Made by a program: the position numbers and the translations under genes
NCBI GenBank assembly: GCA_949317995.1
Contig: OX439047.1
Span: 48,557,505 to 48,621,504, forward strand
Direction: 5' to 3'
DNA from: Acholoe squamosa
Taxonomy: Eukaryota; Annelida; Polychaeta; Phyllodocida; Polynoidae
Length of the DNA: 64,000 nt
Part shown: piece by piece, positions 33,917 to 47,116 of the stretch
Layout of the letters: each line of letters opens with the position of its first letter
Position numbering within the stretch: the stretch's first letter is position 1
Notes under the pieces: model-generated
What the model was told of the DNA's origin: nothing
What the model saw: only the letters and a program-made list of their open reading frames with translations
The model's database searches: none

Positions 33917-34655
33917 TCTGTTACTACTGCCACATAATGCCTATATCCTGCTTCATTATAATGCCTATATCCTGTTGTTACTGCTGCCACATAATGCATA
34001 CATATCTTGCTGTTACTGCTGACACATAATGCATACATATCTTGCTGTTACTGCTGACACATAATGCCTATATCCTACTGTTACTGCTGCCACATAATGC
34101 CTATATCCTACTGTTACTGCTGCCACATAATGCCTATATCCTGCTGTTACTGCTGTTACACACTGCCTATATCCTTCTGTTACTACTGTCACATAATGCA
34201 TATATCCTGCTGTTACTGCTGCCACATATTCCTATATCATGCTTTTACTGCTGCCACATACTGCCTATATCCTGCTATTACTCCTGCCACATAATGCCCA
34301 CATTATGCTGTTACTGCTGCCAAATAATGCCTATAATTATGCTGTTACTGCTGCCACATAATGCCCATATCCTGTTGTTATTGCTGTCATATGGTGCCTA
34401 TGTCCTGTTGTTACCGCTGTAACATAATGCCTATATCCTGCCTAAATTTCCAGTTACTGCCCCACATAATGCCTATATCCTGCTGTTACTGCCCCTACAT
34501 AATGCCCATATCCTTCTGTTACTGTTGCCACATATTCCTGATATCCTGCTGTTACTGCTGCCATATAATGCCTATATCCTGGTGTTGCTGTTGCCACGTA
34601 ATGCCTATATATGCTGCTGTTACTGCTGCCACATGCATGGTGCCTATATCCTGTC
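33917..34655. repeat. Degenerate relatives of the 60-bp minisatellite (about 33-bp units)
   Basis: About twenty diverged units of the form TGCCTATATCCTGCTGTTAC plus TGCTGCCACATAA. They probably represent the older, un-homogenised state from which the 60-bp array expanded. Confidence 0.85.
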
Positions 34656-35135
34656 ACAGCTGTAAAGAAGACAGACATTTATTCTCCTTGAATTCGTAGA
34701 ATTGATATCACATCCGTGCACGTCGCGTGAACTGACATCAGGGGCACTTGTAGAGTGTTAAAAAGGGAGGACCATTTACACAGCATAGATCAAAATATCT
34801 ACATTTAATGATTCAGTCATATTAAATTCCTATTGCTGGAAAAGAAAGTTAAGTGATTCAAGCATTGATTTTCTTTTAGGCCTGGTCGATTTGATTGGCA
34901 TATTAGCTGATTAGCCGAATATAGCAGGTCTTTGAGAATGGGTCGTTTGCTTGCAAATTATATATACATATATATTCAGGAATGTTCCTGTAAACATCAT
35001 ATGGACCTCCCTATTTGAAGCACACCTCATGGTATATTGAACAAATTGAAAGTAGGGTGAGCCTTCGATCAACTAAATGTTGTTTGACAGATTCAACTAT
35101 GTTTGGCCAATACTGTTCTATACAAAGCCACCACA
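34656..35135. other. Stretch with no recognised gene
   Basis: AT-rich; nothing recognisable. Confidence 0.4.
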
Positions 35136-35577
35136 GGAGGGTGTTGCTCCTATAGTAAAAGGAAGAGCTGGCTAAAAATGCCCTTGTTTCCAGTCCTTTC
35201 ATTTCATGTAGCTATAACTTGTCTCTTTTGTTGCTCTGGAGGGTGTTGCTCCTATAGTAAAAGGAAGAGCTGGCTAAAAATGCCCTTGTTTCCAGTCCTT
35301 TCTTTACATGTAGCTATAACTTGTCCCTTTTGTTGCTCACAAGCGGACATTCAAGTACGGTGCTCAAAAAGTGGATTTGAGTAGGTCAGTATAATATACT
35401 ATAGTGTGTGTGACATGAGTGGGTACCTGATAGTGCAGCTCTCTCTGTTTTAAACAAGGCAGGTGACTTTTTAGACTAATGTGGTGAGTGCAAGTTGAAT
35501 GGTGAAGCAGAGCGTGACTTCTTTTGAAAAGAGGGTACCTACTGACAGCTCTTTTTACCATAGGAGCAACAGGCTCC
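35136..35577. mobile_element. Short TIR element G, copy A, with duplicated left end
   Basis: Ends GGAGGGTGTTGCTCCTATAG and the complement of GGAGCCTGTTGCTCCTATGG. The first 102 bp are tandemly duplicated (35136 and 35238). The remainder matches copy B at 38360-38721 closely. Shared open frames on the minus strand come from this homology and are not convincing genes. The target duplication is unclear. Confidence 0.7.
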
Positions 35578-37870
35578 AGGTGTCCCTCAGACATCACATA
35601 ATACCACACTGCAATGGTATTCATAGTAGGGACACCTGTCACACGAGCCTGAGCTAGATGTATGTAGTACATATAGATGTAACCCATAATTGCCCAGATA
35701 TTGATTAGTTTTGTTATTGGTCACTTCGTCTTATATGTCACAAAACTTCACGTATGTGGACCATCAGCTAATCTAAATAGGATACAGCCGACAGGTGCAA
35801 ATATCATATGATCTATATAGATCTAGGCTATGACACAGGGATGGTGAACATTGTAAAGCTATCTTTGAAAAATTATTATGGCATTACATAGGCCGGTACA
35901 GGATGCGGGCCATGTGTGTTTCCAATACGTATACAGCGGTACGATGTACCTGCTGATATCTTGTAACACGTACGTGGCCTAGACCTCTCTATATATGATG
36001 TAACCAAAGTGCTTACAGTTAGCATTAATAGAATAAAAACGGTGTATCGCCATTATCAAAATAACGAATAATACCATGTGAATAGTATTTAGTAGAAAGG
36101 TGTACCTAATGGTTTGAATCTACATGTCAACGTTTGATATAGTCCAACCAACCTTCAAAATTTACCTATAGATACTTGTTCAATAGCTTGCCTTTCTAAT
36201 ATAGCCTAGATCTCCTACCAGACGCACGGAGGAACTGAAGGATTCCAACGTCCTCTTTACGAGGCTGTGAGATAGGCCTGGTCTTGTACTGCCTTAGGCT
36301 GTAGTGTGCAGATAAGATAGTAGGAATCACTTCAGGGTCAGGGGGTGTCAGAGGGTGGTCTCACCTACAAGACCTACGGTTTGATTAGATGCGTCCTCTG
36401 AACCCTCTACCCCTCCCCTTGATGCTCTCAGGCACGTCTAAAACACCCATAACTCAGCTCCATCTACTCCTAGAGCCTAACAACTCATGTACTACAAAAT
36501 AGTCCTCACCCACCACAGTGCAGCAGCACACACTACTGTTATAAATACTGGTGCCCACAATGCATGTACGTATACATAAAATATACAAGATAAGACGAAG
36601 GTAATAGATGAAGACTTCAGATCTTAAAATTTGTTCACATTAAGCATACCATTTTTAGATGAATACTGCACCCGGCAGCGGAAACATGCCTGGGGTTCAT
36701 TAGGCCGAACAGGATGATATAGGTTTCATATGAAATAACACAATGGGCCCATAATAGGTCTAATCACATGTAAATTGTGTCTGCATGACACTGTGATGAG
36801 GTTATGCATAATATATATGTTTGAATATAATGTAGTTGTTGTCATTGCTTCTACTGATCTTTGTTTCTTTACTCCCAAATTTCCCCGGCCTCTATCCATG
36901 GTTGACCATTGCAGCAGCAGCGGACTGCAAGCAATTGAAGTAATTCTTTATCCCAGTCCAGACAGTGTATTTAGCACCAAAAGCCTCATGTCAAAGTGAG
37001 CTGCTCCTAAAACTTTGGTTACTACCTAAGTCGATCACAGATACTTTACCTTTAGGTACAACCTTTCTATGCCCCAGGTGATGCGCTTGTTATGGCGGGA
37101 GGGTTAGTTGTCCATGGACATGTCGGGATCCTCGGGCGGGCGAGGAACGAGCCTCCTATTGACGTTGCACGTCCAGCCGGGAGGGCTACGTCAATAAGTG
37201 ACGGAGGGCCCAACAGGGGGCGGCATGAGCCACCCCCCCCCCCCTTTTTGAACGTGCAGTAAGCGCGTCTGCAATGACAAGTCTAAGTTATAGGGGTTTG
37301 CTAGTGGTGAGAGAAACTTGTTGACGGCGAGGGGAGGGGTGATGAGGCGACGGATTCATTCAGTACGTTAGTTCCATGTAGCAATTAACTCATGTATTCA
37401 GTCAGATTTTAATGTCTTGTTAGAAGGAGAGGCATTTATACTTTAGATTTATATTATCAGTTTATCTGTATGTATGAAGAGGCTGGAGTGTATAATATGG
37501 GCACGATGCATGTTAGTCCCCGGCAAGCTTGGTATTCATGTAGCCTTTGACACTTTGATCTTACAATGATGTGTAACTGTTTTTCACTTTGTCTTTCGAT
37601 CAGCTCCGATTATAAAATCATACAACAACGATGTCTCGATGGTAAATCGATATATCACAAATTACCATCTACTTGGTGTTGCTATAACGTCATTGAAAAG
37701 GGGTACGATAGCTTTCGCAAAATCAAGAACAGCCTCCAAAGGATGCTTGCAATTTAAAGATGTAATTAAATCCGGAATTAACCCTGTTTCCATTGCTCAA
37801 AACTTTATTTATGTTAGACTAAGGGCGTAGAGCGATGGACTATCGTTGTTAGCGAATATCAGCATTAGAA
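35578..37870. other. Stretch with no recognised gene; GC-rich patch near 37.1-37.25 kb
   Basis: Mostly AT-rich. At 37080-37250 the sequence is GC- and CpG-rich and holds TATTGACGT (37157-37165) and its complement ACGTCAATA (37188-37196), CRE-half-like sites in inverted arrangement. GAGCTGCTC occurs at 36998. Overlapping open frames at 37566-37830 have no known motif. Confidence 0.35.
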
Positions 37871-38250
37871 GATGACAGGATGGCAGAGGGTACAACTACA
37901 CTAAATGCAGTATTACAGAGGTTGATGGCAGATGTCAGGGTAGCAGTAGATATGCCTTAAACACACTAAATGCACTATTACATAGGTTGATGGCAGATGT
38001 CAGGGTGGCAGTAGGTATGCATTAACACACTAAATGCAGTATTACATAGGTTGATGGCAGATGTCAGGGTAGCAGTAGGTATGCATTAACACACTAAATG
38101 CACTATTACAGAGGTTGATGGCAGATGTCAGATTAGCAGTAGATATGCCTTAAACACACTAAATGCAGTATTACAGAGGTTGATGGCAGATGTCAGGGTG
38201 GCAGAGGTACACCTTACACACACTGAATGCGGTATCACGGGGATAGATGG
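37871..38250. repeat. 64/65-bp tandem repeat, about six copies
   Basis: The phrase GTTGATGGCAGATGTCAGGG recurs at 37921, 37986, 38050, 38114 and 38179. The units contain ACACACTAAATGCAGTATTA. Confidence 0.9.
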
Positions 38251-38359
38251 AAGATAGCAGGGTGGCAAATCAGAGGCCTCCTCCACCTCCTGTGGGTGGT
38301 AATGATCCAAGTCAACTCCCTTCCTCCACGTGCTGGCACCCACGCCCTTAGACACACCT

Positions 38360-38721
38360 GGAGGGTGTTGCTCCTATAGTAAATGAAAGAGCTGGCTAAA
38401 ATGCCCTTGTTTCCAGTCCTTTCCTTTCATGTAGCTATAACTTGTCCCTTTTGTTGCTCACAAGTGGACATTCAAGTACGATGCTCAAAAAGTGGATTTG
38501 AGTAGGTACCTACTTGGGAGAAGTCAGACAGTATGATATACTATAGTGTGTGTGTGACATGAGTAGGTACCTGATAGTGCAGCTCTCTCTGTTTTAAACA
38601 AGGCAGGTGACTTTTTAGACTAATGTGGTGAGTGCAAGTTGAATGGTGAAGCAGAGCGTGACTTCTTTTGAAAAGAGGGTACCTACTGACAGCTCTTTTT
38701 ACCATAGGAGCAACACGCTCC
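38360..38721. mobile_element. Short TIR element G, copy B
   Basis: A 362-bp relative of 35238-35577, with the same terminal GGAGGGTGTTGCTCCTATAG and inverted end (GGAGCGTGTTGCTCCTATGG as read inward). It lacks the 102-bp end duplication. Copies A and B share orientation and lie 3 kb apart. Confidence 0.7.
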
Positions 38722-38918
38722 TGTAAGGCCTTGCTATTGACTTGCACAGACTCCCTCCTTGTTACTGTGCCCACATTATCTGCATAACCTTCCCATACTC
38801 CTACTCATAAGTGGCATCTAATAGGTCTGTTGTGCCATACTATATGTGCATGGAAGTCTTATTATACATAAGCTAAGGTCCTCGTCAATTGGATAACACT
38901 GGGGAACCACCAAAGAAC

Positions 38919-40974
38919 AACTGGGATAAAACCAACTGATCTTGGTCAATTCAAGGGTGCTGAATTCATAAATCATAATGGAATTCCTGAGTTTCTTCTT
39001 ATTTCTGAGATATTTGCATGGCATGCGATAAAAGAGCCAATACAGGTGAAAAATTTGGCAGGAAGCTTATCTTTTCCATCATTAAATTCATATATTCTGG
39101 ATAATATATGTCTTCAACATTAAGAAAATGTGGTATGTAGTCACTATGAACCAATTCATTGCCGATAAAATAATGATTTTCAACTTAAGATTCTATGTTA
39201 TCAGATAGATGTATGATAAGAACATGGCACACTTCATCATTTACAACAAATATTTTCTTGTTGGGTTTCTGTTGCATTGGCATGCTAGATAATCATCATA
39301 TCAATAATGTGTGACCCTAGCTAGAATAAAAAAAAGGGCTTTGGCCTGCATATAATTCAGAAGTATTACATACATATAGACCTATATTGACACAGTACTT
39401 GAATAACATAGGTATCTTTTAATACAGAAAATCGCTATTTCATAGGCAATGAACAGGTTCTTAATGACTATATGACCAATAGCCATGAATCGTCATCAAC
39501 TAGGTTGTCTTTGCCTCCCTTTTAATAGATTATTCAAAATAATAGATGTAGTTGTGTTCTTCATGTATTCTGGTCATCAAGCCTTAGGGCTTGAGGGGGA
39601 ACCATGTTTTTTTTCCTATCTGTGAAGCATAATAAGAAATCTACAGGTGTCAGAACAGCCAAAAAGGGTCATTTTTAGGGTAAAAAAGAGGAACTATTTT
39701 TTTCTCCTTGATAAGAAATAAATAAACAAAGGGCCCAATCCTTATTCATTACACCTGGTAAATTCCTCCTAGGGTAGAAACTTTTTTAGTAACAGTTCCA
39801 TGGATAACCTTTTGGGTGAATGTGTGCGTAAAATCTTTTGTGTAATTGATGAGTGGTCACATCTACGACCTTTTTCAGGTTCCTTTACACTAGGAAAGAC
39901 ACAGTATATGGACTAATAAAATTTACCATGCAGAGACCTTACAGGTACCTATGTAGCACAAACAAAAAAATCAACCTACCTCTAGAACTGTATGGCCCAG
40001 AGGCTACAATCTGATTTTGGGGTAGTTTAAACATGGTCACGTCTACAACCATACATGCAACCATGCTGCTAGGTGTTTCATATTAAACTATCCTTACTAT
40101 GTGTCCCTTATACCTCTATATGAAAGCAATAAGCCTTGTAAGTTTGGTTGTTATATTCCGCATACTACCAGAGATATTATAAGAAAAGTATATGTGTGGT
40201 CACATCTACGACCGTGGTCACATCTACCACCATGGACATGTCTTCAGTTTTCTTGCAAGGTACTTGATACTTAGCTTTCATTATTACATGTTAATTATAC
40301 CTTGTTATGAAAGGAACAATGAGGGCTAATGAGATCATTCTATCTCATTGCAACTCTGAGCTATGGTATTGAATACAAATGCGTGGTCACATCTATGACC
40401 GTGGTCATGTCTACGACCATATAATGCAGTCATACTGCAAGGTACTTGATATTTAAGTATAACCAGTATATGTTAGCTGTTCCTTGATATGAAAGGAACA
40501 TTACATATTAGTTAGGATATTCTGCCTGACTGCAACTCTGTTCTATGGCATTAAATATAAAGTGTGTGGTCAAATCTACATCCATGTAATAAAGCATTGT
40601 ACTGTAGTCATCCTAATAAATATATTTAACCTTCCCTCACACATGGGAACCATAGCCCAATATATGTGCCTTATGCACACAAAAGGATTTAACCATACTG
40701 CAAAATTTATTTTGGAACCGTCTGACTAGCTACCCATGGATATTATACCACATTTTCCTTATGTTGAAGACATGCTTCATCCATAATGTATGTATCTAAC
40801 GATGGAAAAAATAAGTGTCCATTCAATTTTTTCACTAGTATTGGCTCTTTTATTGCATTTTATGCATCTTTAACATCAAATAACTCAGAAACGAGAAGAA
40901 ACCCAGCAATTTCATTGTGATTTCTGAATTCTGCATCCTTGAATTGACCAAGATCAGTTGGTTTTATCCCAGTT
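38919..40974. mobile_element. Long-TIR element of about 2.06 kb with internal tandem repeats
   Basis: The left end ACTGGGATAAAACCAACTGA is complementary to the right end, and the inverted similarity continues for over 200 bp (CTTGGTCAATTCAAGG, CTCAGAAA/TTTCTGAG, AGAGCCAATAC, TGTCTTCAACAT). The central part holds a degenerate array of about 185 bp per unit carrying GTGGTCACATCTACGACC. No transposase frame is seen. It resembles a foldback-type element; the target duplication is unclear. Confidence 0.65.
39850..40590. repeat. About 185-bp tandem repeat with GGTCACATCTACGACC
   Basis: Relatives of GTGGTCACATCTACGACC occur near 39853, 40033, 40196 (doubled), 40383 (doubled) and 40565, each followed by a CATACTGCAAGGTACTTGATA-like block and a CTTGATATGAAAGGAAC-like block. 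It lies within the long-TIR element. Confidence 0.65.
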
Positions 40975-41785
40975 ACTCTCCGAAAATGCAAAAATGTTCC
41001 ACAATGTTATTTGAGGGTATTAGTAGCTATTGGTAGCCTGTATCCCATGATCGCCCAGCTCGGACTGATGCTGTATTGTGTCAGCATAGCACATACATTA
41101 AATTCATTAGAAATCTCACCATATAGTAATCTCTATATAATTATGGCCTCCACTTATCAACCACCCATATTTCACCTTTCTGTGCAATTAGGACCCCATT
41201 AAAACAAATATATGTAGACCATACTACTAATAATCCAGAATACATAAAGAGTATACAAGGGATAACCATTAGGCAGGATGTCCATTATACAGGATAACCA
41301 TTATGTATGATGACCATCATGCAGTGCTATCCCGTAGTGAGGCCCACAGACCAGTTCATTCCAGTATGAACCAGACCCAGCAAGCCCATGGGACAGGATA
41401 TCCATATCCCCATTTGTAGAACCAGTAGCAGCCCTGACGGTCATCCAGCCCAGACGTATCATAGCCATGCAGCATCATGTGCTGTACTCAATAGACTAAC
41501 TAATATACAGGCATGCCAAGCCTGGAACCATAGACTTCCTATGGTTATACTGGAGTGCACGATGGAGATTATCATCATGGGATGGAAGGACTTATTTATT
41601 ATATTATAAATTGAGTATGGAATCTCCCACAATGGAAATGTGTATCATCTTATTAGCAAAGCGAGAAGTATTGTTCATGATAAAACATCGATTGTTAAGC
41701 CTAAGCAATAAAGATATATAAATTGTATCTACGGGTTCTCTTCATCAATGCCATCGAGAATCATCATATCAAAAAGGATGCCTCG
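40975..41785. other. Stretch with no recognised gene
   Basis: Near 41251-41330 the phrase GGATAACCATTA and relatives (ATGACCATCATGCAG) repeat loosely three or four times. Nothing else was seen. Confidence 0.35.
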
Positions 41786-41789
41786 ACCT

Positions 41790-42015
41790 GACAATGTACA
41801 CCTGACAGCATCAGTCCTGTCTGACAGCAGTTGTATGTAACCTGACAGCACCAGACCTGTCTGACAGCAGTTGTATATACACTGACAGCATCAATCCTGT
41901 ATGACAGCAGTTGTATATACACCTGACAGCACCTGTATAATAGTGGCTGCATCTACATGAAACTGGAAATATCATGCAGTCCTGTCTGACAACAGTTACA
42001 TATATGCCTGGCAGC
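41790..42015. repeat. About 45-bp tandem repeat, five to six copies
   Basis: Units of the form CCTGACAGCACCAGACCTGT plus CTGACAGCAGTTGTATATAC, degenerate towards the right end. Confidence 0.8.
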
Positions 42016-42342
42016 ACGTCAAGCCAGTCTGACAGCCATCGTGCTTATAGTTTCTAGCAACCAGTAAAACAATGGCCTTTCGTAATATAAAATGAAGGTC
42101 CTTAGATATAGGTAGGGACTGCAACGTCCTGACAGCTGGTTAAACTCCCGTGGGACTTTCACTAAGCCAACAAATGAGCTCCACAAAAGGTATGTTGTGC
42201 TAGTGACTAATGGACTCTGTGCTTCAACTGGTTGTTACATACTTATTCATCACTAAAGCATTATGTATAAAACAACTTACGAACAACTTGGCATCAATTT
42301 ATTGACGGCTGATAATCAAACCAACCTCACCTGCTCTCAATC

Positions 42343-44622
42343 AAACTATCAGCTGTATAAGTCAATTTCAGTTCAGATTACAGATATCAATAGAAATTAA
42401 TCATTCATTAATTGGTATTTCTCTAAGTGTCAGTAGTAGGACTTTATCCTAAGACGTACATTGCTGTTAAGAACCAACCATGAGGCAAAGTTATCAAACC
42501 ATTACATTAGAAAATATACATTGGTTATAGCTTCAATGGAATTGTTGAGATAATAACAAGGGTTAGTTTTATGGCTCTGGAGCTTAATTCAAAAGGCTCT
42601 GCCATCGCTACCTATGAGATGTTAGTGATTCCCCTCCCATATTCTATACTGCTATGGTAAGGTAGGTCTGCCTACCTTTCTGATAGCCAGCTACTTTTTA
42701 GTGAGCGATGTTAGCCTCAGCCCTCCTTTCACTATTCCAAGCAGCTAACAACTGTGCAGAGTGGTAACAAGTCCACAGAGAAGAAATAGCAGTGAGAGGT
42801 AAAAAAAATAGCAGAGGAAAAACTCATTCTCTCAAGAGTGGCTACACTGGGGTTCTGCTAATTATATATACCCTGTCGTGTGCACTTGACCTGAAATGTC
42901 TTCAACTGTGTCCCCCATGTGTTTATTTAGAAGGGTTCTTCTCAAGGAGGGCTGAAAGGAGACCAAGAGGTGCGTGACAGCTTTTGGTCAGTCACATTGG
43001 GCCTAGGAACTGGGCAAGGTAAATGGATATAGAGAAGCCATTTCAAAAGGGGGGAAAGCTTCCTATATATGATGTATAGTCTAGAAAGAAAGAGAATATT
43101 TTGAGAACACCATATGACATGTAACCCAGCTCTTCCAAATGTTAATTAAGTTTAAGTCTATTCCCACCTATATGTACAGGAGAGAAATAAATCTACCAGG
43201 AGTTACCATGAAATTATAGCTTGTGTTTTAGAAGTACAGAGCCCCTCCTACACCAACTAACAGAGAGAAGGGAAGCATGCTGTTACTATGCCCTCAACGC
43301 ATGAGTAGACTCAAGAGCCCTCAAGCAGTCTGAGAAAATGCATTCAAGTTTTTGGGCCACATTACCTTAAAAAAGTAGCCCAATTAGTTCTGACAATTAG
43401 ATATCCTGGATCCAAAAGAGAAATGATCAAAATTGTAACATATTATCGTGATTTGTCATAATCATATATTTTGATCATGGTGATGTTTATGCCTAATACT
43501 CGAAAGCCTGAATGTTGGTCTGATTTTTTGTTGTTTGCATTATGCATGAATGGGGCATTATGCATCATTACCACACATGCTTAAAGGGTTAATACTTGTA
43601 TATCAAAGACAAATGGTGGTGATTGGTAAGCTGTCAGTGTGTACATACACACCGGCTTCCCCTAATGCTGACCTTTGGTATTTGCCTTCATGACCAGCAT
43701 GTTTCTGGACTATATTTGTCACCAGCACTAACGCCCAAACCAGCCACCTTCAAATGCCACCTTTGTCTTCCTATAATTCAGTGCCAGCATCACCATACAA
43801 CCCCCCTCCCTCTCCCCAAAATGGTTTTCGTCTACCAACTGTGGGCCTGCAGTTAGATTCAGGATTGTGTCTAGTAACTGCCAGTCTACTGTTAGTCTGT
43901 CTAGTAACTAACAGTCTGCTGTTAGATTGTGTCTAGTAACTGCCAGTCTGCTGTTAGATTGTGTCTAGTAACTGCCAGTCTGCTGTTAGTTTTTGTCTAG
44001 TAACTGCAAGTCTGCTGTTAGTTTGTGTCTAGTAACTGCCAGTCTGCTGTTACTCTGTCTAGAAACTGCCAGTCTACTGTTAGTTTGTGTCTAGAAACTG
44101 ACAGTCTGCTGTTAGTCTGTCTAGAAACTGAGAGTCTACTGTTAGTTTGTGTCTAGAAACTGCCAGTATGCTGTAAGTTTGTGTCTAGTAACTGCCAGTC
44201 TGCTGTTAGTTTGTGTCTAGAAACTGCCAGTCCACTGTTAGTTTGTGTCTAGTAACTGCCAGTCAGCTGTTAGTTTGTGTCTAGAAACTGCCAGTCTGCT
44301 GTTAGTTTGTGTCTAGTAACTGCCAGTCTGCTGTTAGTTTGTGTCTAGCAACTGCCAGTCCACTGTTAGTTTGTGTCTAGCAACTGCCAGTCTGCTGTTA
44401 ATTTTTGTCTAGTAACTGCCAGTCTGCTGTAAGTTTGTGTCTAGTAACAGCCAGTCTGCTGTTAGTCTGTGTCTAGAAAGTGCCAGCCTGCTGTTAGTCT
44501 GTCTACAAACTGCCAGTCTGCTGTTAGTTTGTGTTTACTCCACAAAACACAATCTTAGGACAGGGGATCTACATGTCATAACCTGTTGTCCCATTGAGAA
44601 ATGCAAATTACGGTAGCCCAAT
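42343..44622 (+). repeat. Segmental tandem duplication, unit 1 (2,280 bp, with internal deletion)
   Basis: Matches 44624 onward at over 95% by eye. It consists of part A (42343 to about 43347) and part B (about 43348-44622), the latter including a 32-bp minisatellite. At the A/B junction (GCATTCAAG then TTTTTGGGCC) it lacks 970 bp present in unit 2. Neither unit contains a convincing gene; the short frames differ between the copies. Confidence 0.9.
43860..44535. repeat. 32-bp minisatellite in unit 1
   Basis: About 21 units of TTGTGTCTAGTAACTGCCAG plus TCTGCTGTTAGT, with point variants and some shorter 28-bp units. Confidence 0.92.
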
Positions 44623-44859
44623 GAAACTGTCAGCTGTATAAATCAATTACAGTTCAGATTACAGATATCAATAGAAATTAATCATTCATTAATTGGTATT
44701 TCTCTAAGTGTCAGTAGTAGGACTTTATCCTAAGACGTACATTGCTGTTAAGAACCAACCATGAGGCAAAGCTATCAAACCATTACATTAGAATATATAG
44801 GTTGGTTATAGCTTCACTGGAATTGTTGAGATAATAACAAGGGTTAGTTTTATGGCTCT

Positions 44860-45955
44860 GGAGCTCAATTCAAAAGGCTCTGCCATCGCTACCTATGAGA
44901 TGTTAGTGATTCCCCTCCCATATTCTATACTGCTATGGTAAGGTAGGTCTGCCTACCTTTCTGATAGCCAGCTACTTTTTAGTGAGCGATGTTAGCCTCA
45001 GCCCTCCTTTCACTATTCCAAGCAGCTAACAACTGTGCAGAGTGGTAACAGGTCCACAGAGAAGAAATAGCAGTGGGAGGTTAAAAAAAAATAGGAGAGG
45101 TAAAACTCATTCTCTCAAGAGTGGCTACACTGGGGTTCTGCTAATTATATATACCCTGTCGTGTGCAGTTGACCCTGAAATGTCTTCAACTGTGTCCCCC
45201 ATGTGTTTATTTAGAAGGGTTCTTCTCAAGGAGGGCTGAAAGGAGACCAAGAGGTGCGTGACAGCTTTTGGTCAGTCACATTGGGCCTAGGAACTGGGCA
45301 AGGGAAATGGATATAGAGAAGCCATTTCAAAAGGGGGGAAAGCTTCCTATATATGATGTATAGTCTAGAAGGAAAGAGAATAGTTTGAGAACACCATATG
45401 ACATGTAACCCAGCTATTCCAAATGTTAATTTGCATGTAAGTTTAAGTCTATTCCCACCTATATGTACAGGAGAGAAATAAATCTACCAGAGTTACCATG
45501 AAATTATAGCTTGTGTTTTAGAAGTACAGAGCCCCTCCTACACCAACTAACAGAGAGAAGGGAAGCATGATGTTACTATGCCCTCAATGCATGAGTAGAC
45601 TCAAGAGCCCTCAAGCAGTCTGAGAAAATGCATTCAAGTGCCCTTTTCTCATGAGCAGCCTCAAGAGCCCCAAAGGACTATCCGCAAGTGCATTCACTTT
45701 TGTGACGAGGAATGTCCCCCCACCAAGGTGCACTTGCACTCCAGAGAAACCACTATCTTTTCTCAGTATAAAATAAGGGGTGGTGTTAGTACTAAAGTGG
45801 AATAGTGAAGGACTACATACTACTTCCTATCAGTTACTGGCCTAACACTACCAGCTATTTTATTGTAGTAACACTAGGTCGTATGAGATGGTAACAGACG
45901 TGCCTACGCTAACATCTCATAGGTAGTGATGGCAGAGCCTTTTGGATTAACCTCC
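44860..45955. mobile_element. TIR element of about 1.1 kb, complete only in unit 2
   Basis: The left end GGAGCTCAATTC then AAAAGGCTCTGCCATCGCTA is inverted at the right end (45910-45955: GGAGGTTAATCC then AAAAGGCTCTGCCATCACTA, read inward), giving inverted repeats of about 47 bp. In unit 1 only the left part remains (from 42579). No transposase is seen. Confidence 0.7.
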
Positions 45956-46609
45956 TGCACGATCAGACACGCTCCTACATATAGAGCTTTATGAGATTAT
46001 GTAGAAATGTCCAATGGGAGAGTCAGGTGTCCCACGTTCACCCTTCATTTCACCTGGAGGAGGTTCATGCCTGGCTACAAGGTGCAATCAACAGCCTCCT
46101 GCACCAGGCTGCCAGCAGCCTCTTTGGATCAATACAGATATCGGTGCTTGGCACCTTAAAGGCTGCATAGTGCTTTACTTCATCATGCCCCCTTCATCCC
46201 CATGGTACATGAATGCAGCACTGGCAAGTTACTCACATTATCCGTTCATCATACCGACCCCATGAGACTATACGTTTACAAAGATCGGCATGATACATCA
46301 ATGCAGTGCCAGGGAGTTGGCTCAATAGCACAGCATCACTAGTAATGCATCACGGTACCAAAGGAACATGGACCTGGAGGCACATTAACGTGTTAACTGT
46401 AGCCACGTCTTATTTTGTAACCATGAAATTGCCTGGACGTGGCAATTACTTCATGATCAATGGGTCATTATGCACTACTGTATATCAATTGTAGATCCAG
46501 CATCAGATTGGTGAAGTTGGATAAGAAATGTTGTTGAAAGGGAGGGGAGATGAGTCCATATATGCATTATAATTAATGCACAGTGATTATGTAAAGATTC
46601 AGATTTGAG
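45956..46609. other. Unit-2-only sequence beyond the TIR element
   Basis: About 650 bp absent from unit 1. It contains loosely repeated AATGCAGCACTGGCAAGTTA- and AATGCAGTGCCAGGGAGTTG-like phrases. No gene. Confidence 0.45.
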
Positions 46610-47116
46610 TTTTTGGGCCACATTACCTTAAAAAAGTAGCCCAATTAGTTCTGACAATTAGATATCCTGGATCCAAAAGAGAAATGATCGAAATTGTAAC
46701 ATATTATTGTGATCTGTCATAATCATACATTTTGATCATGGTGATGTTTATGCCTAATACTCGAAAGCCTGAATGTTGGTCTGATTTTTTGTTGTTTGCA
46801 TTATGCATGAATGGGGCATTATGCATCATTACCACACATGCTTAAAGGGTTAATACTTTTTGTATATCAAAGACAAATGGTGGTGATTGGTAAGCTGTCA
46901 GTGTGCACGTACACACCGGCTTCTCCTAATGCTGACCTTTGGTATTTGCCTTCATGACCAGCATGTTTCTGGACTATATTTGTCACCAGCACTAATGCCC
47001 AAACCAGCCGCCTTCGAATGCCACCTTCGTCTTCCTACAATTCAGTGCCAGCGTCACCATACAACCCCCCCCTCCCTCTCCCCAAAATGGTTTTCGTCTA
47101 CCAACTGTGGGCCTGC

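Noticed and set aside
35364-38774. Two similar minus-strand frames (35364-35687 and 38541-38774) as a gene family
   Set aside because: The similarity ends at the edges of the TIR element copies and the frames lack motifs; shared element DNA explains them.
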